From contig JAQIBS010000137.1 of the NCBI GenBank assembly GCA_027858965.1, positions 62,001-126,000 on the forward strand: a stretch of 64,000 nucleotides of DNA, read 5' to 3'. Below are positions 10,510 to 19,474 of the stretch, piece after piece. The notes below the pieces were generated by a model. It ran no database searches, had not been told where the DNA came from, and saw only the letters and a program-made list of their open reading frames with translations. The position numbers were made by a program, and so were the translations under genes. Position 1 is the first letter of the stretch, and the number at the start of each line of letters is the position of its first letter. Source of the stretch: Kiritimatiellia bacterium. GTDB lineage: Bacteria > Verrucomicrobiota > Kiritimatiellia > RFP12 > UBA1067.

Positions 10510-13449
10510 TTAATTACTGAAAGAGATAACCTGCACGTAATCAATACCAAAAAAGAATCCTTTGGATTTTTCGTTCTTGCCCACACATCTGATCTTCAGC
10601 TGATGCGTGCCTTTGCCGATTGTAAGGTTCTCAATATCAATGTCAGCGGCAAGAAGCACTTTGGGGTCATATAGGTCGATGGGATCGCTGATTTTTTTGC
10701 CATCCAGATAGAACTCGAAGATGCCATAGTCGGGGGCTTTGGTGAGTGCCAGCCGCAGGGCTGTTCCCGGTTCTTTAACTTCGAATGAGAAAGTCATCTC
10801 TCTCTCGGCCATCTTGCATAGCCAGAGTATCTGTTCGTCGTTACTCCATGCATTGCTCCATCCGGTCATGTTCTGAGCCAAGGTTCTGTCTGCAGGTTTT
10901 TTTGTGAGAGTGAGATGATTCGCACATTCGGCTTCGTATAAACCATTAACAACCGGTATGGGTTTGGTGTTCTTCTTCTTCGCGGAGTTACCTGAATTTC
11001 CGTTACGTGGAGTTGGCCTGAAGCCAGCATGAAATTTTTTATTTTCAAAGAGCTTTGGTGCAACTGATGAGTCGGGGTAGTGCCAGTGCATCTCAAAGTA
11101 CCTTCTGTCGATAGTAAACACATCCACTGTATCTTTCTCGCGGTCATACTCTTCCGACATCACACCAAAACGTTTCATCTCACGAATGTAGAGAGGGTTG
11201 GGTTTAAAGCCCGGCATGTCCCAGCGCTTGATGGTTTCCAGAACCTTCTTGCCCTCTTCAATGTGAGCGAGGATTGCCTGGAATGTCGGATCGTTTTTGT
11301 CCTTGATAACTCCCGGAGAATCTTTGGAATCCTTTGCTTTGCAGATGCCCCATCCACCTGCCTGCTTTGATAAGGGGGCCATGAGCAGTCCTGATTTTTC
11401 AGGGTGGGTCAGGTTGTAACCGGCATGCGGACTCCATGATTGTTTTTTTCTGTCAACCTTTCCTGCAATGGGGTAGTCATGCATCTCAGGCATCTTATTA
11501 TCATGACAACCTATGCAGTTCTTTTTAAACATGGCCTGGGCTTTTTTATGTGTTCTCCAATATTCCTTCGGCAGATCTCTGTTGTTGCGGATCATCCCGG
11601 TTCCCAGTGCAGCGTAGGTGCCTGGATAGGGGGCTCCAATATGGATCCAATTGCGGATCATCTCCACCTCTTTCCCATTGAGCTTTGCTTTGTAATGCGA
11701 TCCATCAAGCATCTTCATCAGCTTGCTTGCCACATCTCCCACAGAGCGCGGGTCTCGGTTTCCAAGTTTATTCTCCCCATGAGAGATATACCCCATTGCA
11801 AATAGGTTGATGTAACTGAGAGAGAAACATGGCCCATGATCGCCACTGAGAGTTATGCGTCCATCTGGTTTGTCGGGGTTATGACACTTCACGCAGTGTC
11901 TGTCCAGAATCGGTTGGATATGGGTTGGAAAGTCAATGGTGTAGGGGACATCAGGAACCGGCGTGACTTTGCTTGCTGGACGTGCTAATGCCATAAGGGA
12001 GGCCTGCTCTATTTGCGGTGCGTCGGTTTTTTTCTCGTGGCAGCCCACACAGCCAGTCACCTCGCCCGGCATTACTGATAGAAAGCTGTGCATACGCTTG
12101 ACGGTTTCATTCTTCTCGTTGACCGCAATAAAGAAAAACGGCCGGTTGGCAGGTAGTTCAAAATGAGCGGAGCCATCCTCCTCAACAGGTACGGTTCCAA
12201 TAATTCTTTCGAGGGTAAAAGTGCCTCCTAAAGTCAGGGGAATAAAGTCCCATAAACGGTCGCCATAGTTAAGAGGTTTGGGCAGGGTTTCAAGAATCAG
12301 AAGTTTTTTGATATCTCCCCTTTTTACGCCCTTCATGTTTCTGCCGACATAGACATTGTTCAGAATTAAGGTGCCGGTCGCCTTAGCCATGTCAATTCGT
12401 GAGGGGATAAGTGGCTCCCGCTGACGTTCCATTACAGGGCGTGGCTCATTAACGGTGAATTCGCCCCCATAGAGGGGTGAAGCTTTTCCGGTTTCGTCAA
12501 CAAGTACAATCGCTGTTTCATTCTCTGTTGCAAGAAAGAGATCTTTTGTAATTGCATACGGGTCACGGAACTCTTTCCCCTCGGTAATATGCTTTATCGC
12601 GGCCTTGTCATCCGGTCCGTTTTTAGCTGTAACTGTTGCAAGAAACCCGGCATGTTCTTTTTGTCCGTGTCCGGGGGAGTCGATCATGACAATAAGGTCG
12701 CTATCGGGAATGGGCTTGGCATCGATAAAAACATTGCCCGGATGCATATTGCCAAAGAATACTTTCTGGTTGCTTCCATCAGGGTTACATGTCCAGAGGT
12801 GATGAAACTTAACCTGTGAGCGGTCCACATACTCCCAGCGGGTGAAAAGGATTCGTCCATCATTCATAACCCATGGTGTATTATCCTGTTCAATGTTGGC
12901 TGATATCACACGCATGTTTGTGCCATCACCATTGCAGCGGTAGAGGTTTGCCACCTGAGAGAACCAGCAGTTCACCCAGCGCCGAGATCTGGAAGAGACA
13001 CACATAATACCACCATCGGGGAGGTAGGTGGGTTCCAGTTCGTCATAAATGCCGGATGTGAGTTGCTTGAGATTATTGCCGTCAATATCGATTTCATACA
13101 GGTGATAATGATCTGTGCCGCCTTTGCGATATGAAAAGAGAATTTTCTTGGCATCGTAGTGAACCTGCGGGTCGCGCACAGAGCCGGTTGGATCGTCAAT
13201 CAGAGCGTTTACTTCGCCTGTGGCCAAATCCAGCTTGCATAGTCGTCCTTTTTCACCATAGAGAGCCCGACCACTCCAGTCGTACCCGAAATTGGCATAC
13301 CAATGCCCATCATTTGTATACGTTCTTTCCGCAAAAATGATCTCTTTCACTCCGTGTTTGGCAAGAACCACCGCGTTTTCATCACTTGCAATCAAAGAGG
13401 AGCTGATGAGTAACAGTATAATTATAAATCGGTAAAGTGTTTCAAGCAT
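10510..13449 (-). CDS. HzsA-related secreted protein: TolB/PD40-like propeller, multiple CxxCH haem motifs, C-terminal CBM-like domain
   Basis: 979 aa; CxxCH motifs CVGCHEKK, CVKCHNPD, CIGCHDNK; propeller-like N-terminus; C-terminal YEAECANHLTL...QLKIRCVGKNEKSKGFFFGIDYVQV. Confidence 0.75.
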   Translation of the reverse strand: MLETLYRFIIILLLISSSLIASDENAVVLAKHGVKEIIFAERTYTNDGHWYANFGYDWSGRALYGEKGRLCKLDLATGEVNALIDDPTGSVRDPQVHYDAKKILFSYRKGGTDHYHLYEIDIDGNNLKQLTSGIYDELEPTYLPDGGIMCVSSRSRRWVNCWFSQVANLYRCNGDGTNMRVISANIEQDNTPWVMNDGRILFTRWEYVDRSQVKFHHLWTCNPDGSNQKVFFGNMHPGNVFIDAKPIPDSDLIVMIDSPGHGQKEHAGFLATVTAKNGPDDKAAIKHITEGKEFRDPYAITKDLFLATENETAIVLVDETGKASPLYGGEFTVNEPRPVMERQREPLIPSRIDMAKATGTLILNNVYVGRNMKGVKRGDIKKLLILETLPKPLNYGDRLWDFIPLTLGGTFTLERIIGTVPVEEDGSAHFELPANRPFFFIAVNEKNETVKRMHSFLSVMPGEVTGCVGCHEKKTDAPQIEQASLMALARPASKVTPVPDVPYTIDFPTHIQPILDRHCVKCHNPDKPDGRITLSGDHGPCFSLSYINLFAMGYISHGENKLGNRDPRSVGDVASKLMKMLDGSHYKAKLNGKEVEMIRNWIHIGAPYPGTYAALGTGMIRNNRDLPKEYWRTHKKAQAMFKKNCIGCHDNKMPEMHDYPIAGKVDRKKQSWSPHAGYNLTHPEKSGLLMAPLSKQAGGWGICKAKDSKDSPGVIKDKNDPTFQAILAHIEEGKKVLETIKRWDMPGFKPNPLYIREMKRFGVMSEEYDREKDTVDVFTIDRRYFEMHWHYPDSSVAPKLFENKKFHAGFRPTPRNGNSGNSAKKKNTKPIPVVNGLYEAECANHLTLTKKPADRTLAQNMTGWSNAWSNDEQILWLCKMAEREMTFSFEVKEPGTALRLALTKAPDYGIFEFYLDGKKISDPIDLYDPKVLLAADIDIENLTIGKGTHQLKIRCVGKNEKSKGFFFGIDYVQVISFSN

Positions 13450-13634
13450 TCACTTCTCCATCATTATGTAATTTCCCGTGTAATAAATTTATATAATGAT
13501 CCCATAAATAAGCGATAATGTCGAACGAAGACCGATGTTAAGGGCAACAGGGATTTGACTGCAATGCTTGACAAGATTGAATGATCGCTGTTATATAACT
13601 ATTGCTAATTTGGATTTTTAAATAGGAATTAACC

Positions 13635-15212
13635 ATGCAACTGAAACATCTCACATTTACACTCTCTCTTGTCGTCCTGCTCGGATGCCTTTCATGCGAA
13701 CATTTCACCGAGAAAAAACTTACATCGAAAAATCTCAAAGCCGCCCGTCGGGAGTTGGCCTGGAAGAAGCGCCGGGTTCTCATGAATAACGATGGCAATG
13801 ATTCGCGCAAGGCCCTGAAGAAAACCCGTGAAGCATTTCTTGAATCACGCTCCACTCCGCTGATTGGAAGTCAGGTTGATACAATTCTGTATTGCGATGG
13901 AATTTGGGGTATGTTTACGCATGCCAGTCCAACGGCCGATCTGCGTGCCGGCAGTGACCAGGCTTATAAGGAATGGGCTGTTGACCTCATCAAAGATGGC
14001 GGTCCTGATCCACTGGGATCTGTCATTGATTTTGGACATACGAACGGCATAGAGGTTTTCTGGTCGTTGCGCATGAGCGATACCCATGATTCGGGTGATC
14101 CGACTATGTTGAGCCCATGGAAGAAAGAAAATCCCGATTGCCTGGTTGGAAAGTTTGAAGAGCGCAAGAGCTATAAGGGTGCCGGTAAACGCTGGTCCGG
14201 TGTTAACTATGCTGAAAAAAAGGTACGGGATCGGACGGTTGGATGGTTTGATGAAGTTGGGGCAAAGTATGATGTTGATGGATTTGAACTGGATTTCTTC
14301 CGCCATCTGGTCTTTTTTAAGAATCCGTTACTCGGCAAACCTGCAACCGATGAGAATCGCAAGCAGATGACAGAGGTAATCCGGAGTATTCGCAAGATTG
14401 CCGATAAACATGCCTTGCGGCGTGGACACCCCATCCTTGTGACTGTGCGGGTGCCTGATTCACTTGAATATGGCAAGGATGCCGGACTTGATATCGAAGA
14501 GTGGCTTAAAGAGGGACTGATCGATATGATGACCGTCAGTGGTTATTTTCGTCTGAATTCATGGAAAACCAGTGTTGAACTGGGCCATCAGTATGATGTG
14601 CCGGTCTTTGCAGGTCTGAGCGAGTCGCGTGTCAGAAAGCCGAAACGTAAGTTTAAGAATAAACCTGAAGAGTATCGTGGCCGCGCCTTTTCAGCCTGGA
14701 ACGAGGGCGTCGATGGGGTATATACATTTAACCATTTTAACCCTAAATCCCCCGTTTTTAGTGAGATTGGCGATCCTGTAGCGCTGGCTGGGATGGACAA
14801 GGTTTATACAACCGGTGCCCGTAATACCCGGGCGGTCAACTACTGGCTTGCTGACGGAATGCAGTATATGGGACGGTTTGTTCCCTTGGCTGATACGCCT
14901 AGAAAACTCTCCAATACAGAGCCTCTTATTGTTCCGGTCGATATATGGGATAATTTTGCCGATGCCTCTTCTCAGATGAGGGCGAGGGCGACATTTGTCC
15001 TGAGTGGAGTGAAAGAGCCATCACAGCTGGAAGTTAAACTTAACGATCACTCCTTGAAACTGGAGAAAATGAAAATGGGTCGGGTTAGCTGCAACCTTTC
15101 CTCCCATCAGATCAAGGCCGGAGAGAATAGTTTTTCATTCAGAGTAACAGATGCATCGCTTCCTAAAGCCGCCCTTCTCGATTTGGTTGTTAAGGTTGAA
15201 GTAACGAAATAG
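13635..15212 (+). CDS. Lipoprotein, GHL10/GH10-like putative glycoside hydrolase (paralog 2)
   Basis: 525 aa; LLGCLSC lipobox; KYDVDGFELDFFRH; parallels the 548 aa protein. Confidence 0.75.
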   Translation: MQLKHLTFTLSLVVLLGCLSCEHFTEKKLTSKNLKAARRELAWKKRRVLMNNDGNDSRKALKKTREAFLESRSTPLIGSQVDTILYCDGIWGMFTHASPTADLRAGSDQAYKEWAVDLIKDGGPDPLGSVIDFGHTNGIEVFWSLRMSDTHDSGDPTMLSPWKKENPDCLVGKFEERKSYKGAGKRWSGVNYAEKKVRDRTVGWFDEVGAKYDVDGFELDFFRHLVFFKNPLLGKPATDENRKQMTEVIRSIRKIADKHALRRGHPILVTVRVPDSLEYGKDAGLDIEEWLKEGLIDMMTVSGYFRLNSWKTSVELGHQYDVPVFAGLSESRVRKPKRKFKNKPEEYRGRAFSAWNEGVDGVYTFNHFNPKSPVFSEIGDPVALAGMDKVYTTGARNTRAVNYWLADGMQYMGRFVPLADTPRKLSNTEPLIVPVDIWDNFADASSQMRARATFVLSGVKEPSQLEVKLNDHSLKLEKMKMGRVSCNLSSHQIKAGENSFSFRVTDASLPKAALLDLVVKVEVTK

Positions 15213-15278
15213 AACAGGTTAGTGCGAAAGTGCGCGAGTTAAAACCGTTGAAACCGTTGAAGGCTTTAGAGGTAATTG

Positions 15279-15303
15279 CTGGAGGGACGACGGCTCGTCG
15301 TCC
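15279..15303. repeat. Micro-hairpin family 2, copy A
   Basis: CTGGAG-GGACGACG-GCT-CGTCGTCC. Confidence 0.75.
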
Positions 15304-15735
15304 ATTATGTTGATGCCTGAACACGTGAACCCTGCTAAAATTTCACCTTTGTGCTTCTTCTTTCAAAACCGGATTAACGGCGAAGGAATGGTGGAGCGAT
15401 AAAATCACTTTCCCCCTTTTTTCCTAAAGCGGGTTTCGCCCGCAAACCAGCTTGTAGCCAGTAGCTTGTAGTTTGCTCTGCTGTATTTGCTGCCAGCTAC
15501 AGACTACCAGCTACCAGCTCAAGTTGCAGCTTCTGAGCTATAAGCAACTAAAACCTCCATGATCTCCTTCCCTTCTGTCGTTGACTAAATATGTAGGAAT
15601 ATGTAAGATTTATGAGATTAGAGGTCTGCGCGAAAAAAATAGGAGTAACTTTGCCCACAGGTCAACACAGATTGAATCGAAATCTGCGTAATCGGTGGGT
15701 TGAAAATTGAAGTTATAAACAAGAGGAGGGTGCTG

Positions 15736-16764
15736 ATGAAAGAGGTATCACGGCGTACATTTGTACAAAGCGGGTTGACGGCGACGGCTGTTTCGGCTTT
15801 TCCAGGGGCGGGGCACGCGCAAGCGGCCTCACCGGAGTTTATGTGGGGCGCGCTTCTGCACATGGGTGTGAATATGTGGTCCGATATCCCAGTTGATTCG
15901 TGGGGCCACTTAAAACCGGAAAAGCTTAAGCTGGTCTGCCAGGCTGATCATCTGCGTTTTGACGAAAAGGTGTGGCAGACGCTTACCGCACGTATGCAGA
16001 AGGCGGGAATGAACCTGATCGTGATCGATCTTGGGGAAGCGTTGCAGTATGAGAGCCACCCGGAGCTGTCTGTCAAGGGGTCATGGAAGATCAGCCGGTT
16101 TCGCAACGAGCTGGCACGGCTGCGGGCGATGGGCCTGGAACCTATCCCAAAACTGAATTTTTCAACCGCGCACGACACCTGGCTAAAAACGTACGGTCGG
16201 CAGGTCTCCACGCCGGTCTATTACAGCGTGTGCGCGGATATGATCAAGGAGGTGTGCGCGATTTTTGACACTCCGCGTTTCTTTCATCTCGGGTATGACG
16301 AGGAAACTGCGGCGCACCAGCGCAAATACAGTTATGCCGTGGTGCGGCAGGGGGAATTGTGGTGGCATGATTTTCTGTTTTTTGTAAAGCAGGTCGAAAA
16401 ACAGGGTGTGCGGCCGTGGATCTGGTCGGATTACTGCTGGAACCATCCGGATGAGTTTATGAAGCGCATGCCGAAGTCGGTTCTACAGAGTAACTGGTAT
16501 TACGGCGAGGGGTTTGATCCCGCAAAACAGAAGCATGTGAAGGCTTATATCGACCTGGAAAAAGCGGGTTTTGATCAGGTGCCCACGGGGTCAAACTGGA
16601 GCAATGATGTGAATTTCAAAGGCACGGTGGACTTTTGTAAAAAGAACATTGCGCCGGAACGGCTGAAGGGGTTTCTGATGGCATCGTGGTTTTTCACCCT
16701 GCCCGGGCGACAGGAGAAGAACCTGCAGGCAATCGCACAGGTTGAGAAGATGATCAAAGGATAA
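15736..16764 (+). CDS. Tat-exported GH20-like family protein
   Basis: SRRTFVQSGLTATAVSAFPGAGHAQA Tat-type leader; FFHLGYDEETAAHQ and PWIWSDYCWNHP. ORF opens at 15700, but MKEVSRRTF at 15736 is the likely start. Confidence 0.7.
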   Translation: MKEVSRRTFVQSGLTATAVSAFPGAGHAQAASPEFMWGALLHMGVNMWSDIPVDSWGHLKPEKLKLVCQADHLRFDEKVWQTLTARMQKAGMNLIVIDLGEALQYESHPELSVKGSWKISRFRNELARLRAMGLEPIPKLNFSTAHDTWLKTYGRQVSTPVYYSVCADMIKEVCAIFDTPRFFHLGYDEETAAHQRKYSYAVVRQGELWWHDFLFFVKQVEKQGVRPWIWSDYCWNHPDEFMKRMPKSVLQSNWYYGEGFDPAKQKHVKAYIDLEKAGFDQVPTGSNWSNDVNFKGTVDFCKKNIAPERLKGFLMASWFFTLPGRQEKNLQAIAQVEKMIKG

Positions 16765-16768
16765 CAAG

Positions 16769-17713
16769 ATGCTTACTCTCACATGGTTGGACACGTTGAT
16801 CATTATCGGGTTTCTGGTCTCCGTTGTCGTGGTTGGCTCGTGGGCAGCTAAACGCGCGGGACAGAACACCGAGGCGTTCTTCCTGTCGGGGCGGAATATG
16901 CCGTGGTGGTTGCTGGGCGTCTCAATGGTAGCGTGTACGTTTTCGTGCGATACGCCGAATCTCATCACGGAGATCGTGCGCCTGAACGGCGTGGCGGGCA
17001 ACTGGGTGTGGTGGGCCTTCCTGCTGACCGGGATTTCACCGGGGTTGTCGTTGGTGTGTGCCATGGCGGGCGTGGCCGTCTATGCGACGCTGGGTGGGTT
17101 GACGGGCTCGATATGGGCGGATTTCTATCAATTCGCGGTTGCGATGACCGGTGCGATCTTTGCGGCCGTTTACGCGATTGACTCCGGCATGGCGGAAGGG
17201 GTCCATTCGTTGCGCGAACTGATCGTACATCCGGCCGTGTCGGGCAAACTCGCATTGCTGCCGCCGTTGACGGGCGATCTTTCGACGCTGATGACGGTTT
17301 TGATCCTGCCGCTCGCCGTACAGTGGTGGAACGTGTGGTACCCCGGAGCGGAACCGGGCGGTGGCGGGTTCATCGCGTAGCGCATGTTGTCGGCGAAAAG
17401 TGAAGGCCATGCGGTGGGCGGCACGTTACTCTTCAATGTGCTGCATTACGCCGTGCGCCCATGGCCGTGGATTCTGGTGGCGCTTGTGTCGCTGGTCGTC
17501 TTTCCGCTCACGCCGCAGATTGAGCGAGACGCGGCGGAGGTTTGGCTAGAGACGCATGCGACGGCGGTGCGCGCATACGAAACGGATTCGGCATCGCTGG
17601 CCACGGATGTGCGACATGCAGGGTCGGCCTATTTAAAGCTGCAACAGGGTTGCAGCACTCCAGAGCGCTACGCGCGGCCGACACATACATCTGGGAGAGT
17701 TGGGTTTCTGTAG
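16769..17713 (+). pseudogene. Decayed sodium:solute symporter (SSS family)
   Basis: SSS start LTWLDTLIIIGFLVSVVVVGSWAAKRAGQNTEAFFLSGRNMPWWLLG; apparent internal deletion after WWAFLLTG; in-frame TAG after GGGFIA, then same-frame RMLSAKSEGHAVGGTLLFNVLHYAVRPWPWILVALVSLVVFPLTPQIERDA; 3' end lost. Confidence 0.85.
17638..17675. repeat. Micro-hairpin plus constant flank (copy A)
   Basis: GCTGCAAC-AGG-GTTGCAGC then ACTCCAGAGCGCTACGCGC. Confidence 0.8.
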
Positions 17714-17824
17714 AACAACAAGGTTCGTGCATGTCATGCCGTAGCCTTGGCGTAGGTTGAACTTCGGAAGGGTTACCCACACAAAAGCAGGAAGAACCAA
17801 AGAGCAATTCCCGTTTTACTTTCA

Positions 17825-18460
17825 TCAATGGATAAAATGGGTCCAGGTTTTGGTAACAGGTTCAGGGGCAGGAATCTGCTCTTTTCCATGCTCAATAATT
17901 TTCATGATCCATGCCATGTTCATACCTAAAACCTCCATGATCTGCTTGCCTTCTTCATCCTGCTCCATCTCTCCGGGCACACGGCCATGGATTACATTCC
18001 AGTAGTTTGAAGCAGGCATGATCATCTCTGCATAGCTGATAAATTTATTCAACGCGTCAACCGTGGGGATTCCACCAGAACGCCTGACAGCGGCAACCGA
18101 CGTACCGACTTTGTGACGGAATAGTCCTCCATTCACTGATGCAACGAAAAAGGCTCGGTCGAGGAAGGATTTCATGGTTCCTCCGACACCGGAAAAATGA
18201 ACAGGAGAACCGAACAGAATGCCATCGGCTTCAACCATCTTCTGTATCCATTCGTTAACTGGATCATCATTGAAGATACACGTGCCGTCCTGACTTTTTA
18301 CACAAGCGTGACAGGCCATGCATCCCCGTATTTTCTCTCTACCGACTTGTATCATCTCTGTTTCAATACCGGACTTTTCCAATTGCTCAAAAACAATTTT
18401 CATTGCACCGGCTGTATTCCCTTTTTTATTGGGGCTACCATTGAATCCTACTACCTTCAT
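17825..18460 (-). CDS. Flavodoxin-fold NAD(P)H-dependent FMN reductase / iron-sulfur flavoprotein-like
   Basis: MKVVGFNGSPNKKGNTAGAMKIV; GCMACHACVKSQDGTC; GSPVHFSGVGGTMKSFLDRAF. Confidence 0.9.
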   Translation of the reverse strand: MKVVGFNGSPNKKGNTAGAMKIVFEQLEKSGIETEMIQVGREKIRGCMACHACVKSQDGTCIFNDDPVNEWIQKMVEADGILFGSPVHFSGVGGTMKSFLDRAFFVASVNGGLFRHKVGTSVAAVRRSGGIPTVDALNKFISYAEMIMPASNYWNVIHGRVPGEMEQDEEGKQIMEVLGMNMAWIMKIIEHGKEQIPAPEPVTKTWTHFIH

Positions 18461-18698
18461 AATTCTCTCCTTTTTCAGCCGCTTATGCGGTTATAAAACA
18501 AATTTTTTCAATTAGTTGTCTGTCAAATGATTCTCTGGTTTTGTTATAGTAGCCGCTCTCAGAGCGGCAGATACCGCTCATAGAGCTGTTACTACAGCTG
18601 ATGCGCCAACGGCGCTAACACTTCACTTTAGAACTTTAGAACTCGCGCACTTTAGAACTTCCCACTTCCCTCTCCGCGCGGGTCTAGCCTCTTTGTTT

Positions 18699-19214
18699 TC
18701 ATATTATTCTATAAATTTCATTCAGCGGTTTGCGGTCCGGTCGCTGATCAGATGATTTTTCTTCTTTCGGATATCCGACCGGAGTAATCGCCACGACCGT
18801 TTTTTCTGTTCCGGTCACTCCCAGAGCAGCATCCATTTCCGCGCGGTTGAAGGCACATATCCAGCAGGTTCCGAGTCCTTCCGCCTGGGCAGCCAGAACA
18901 AAATGTTCCAGAACAATTCCTATATCGACATCAAGAATGGAATTTCCCTCCGCACGTTTCCACGCTGTTCCGCGATCACCGATTGCTATGGCAATAGCCG
19001 GCGCTGATTTCAACCAGTCGCGTGGATAAACCGATGCAATTTTCGCACGCAGTTCATCATTAACCACAACCTGAATCTCGAATGGCTGCAGGTTGCAGGC
19101 GGTAGGTGCAAGGCTTACCGCTTCTCCCATGCGTTCAAGGGCATCCATTGGAATCGGCTGATCCGTATATTCCCGGTAGCTGTGTCGTTTTCTGAAAACC
19201 TCATAAATATCCAT
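18699..19214 (-). CDS. Nitroreductase family protein
   Basis: 171 aa; RHSYREYTDQPIPMDALERMGEAVSLAPTACNLQPFEIQVV; AAQAEGLGTCWICAFN. Confidence 0.92.
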   Translation of the reverse strand: MDIYEVFRKRHSYREYTDQPIPMDALERMGEAVSLAPTACNLQPFEIQVVVNDELRAKIASVYPRDWLKSAPAIAIAIGDRGTAWKRAEGNSILDVDIGIVLEHFVLAAQAEGLGTCWICAFNRAEMDAALGVTGTEKTVVAITPVGYPKEEKSSDQRPDRKPLNEIYRII

Positions 19215-19353
19215 AATATATCTCCGTATGTTTGATGGTTAAAATCAAAATAAAGTATATCATGGATTTTCCGAAGATGCAGTGCTTCTTTCTTTGGATT
19301 TCAGCCCGGCAACAATATCAGTGCCGATTTCGCCGAAGCTGTGATAATCATCT

Positions 19354-19395
19354 CTCGCAGAGCCGCAGAGCCGCAGAGCCGCAGAGAGCGCAGAG
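19354..19395. repeat. Short tandem gcagagcc repeat
   Basis: ctcgcagagccgcagagccgcagagccgcagagagcgcagagg; 8-9 bp units. Confidence 0.85.
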
Positions 19396-19474
19396 GTTCA
19401 GGCTGGCCAGAGAATCTGGAAAAGTCTTCGAAAACGGTGCCAGCAACCAAAATGTCGAGTTTTATCTACGCCCT

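Noticed and set aside
19354-19400. Possible CRISPR-like short repeats (gcagagcc units)
   Set aside because: Units are 8-9 bp and contiguous with no spacers; a simple tandem repeat.
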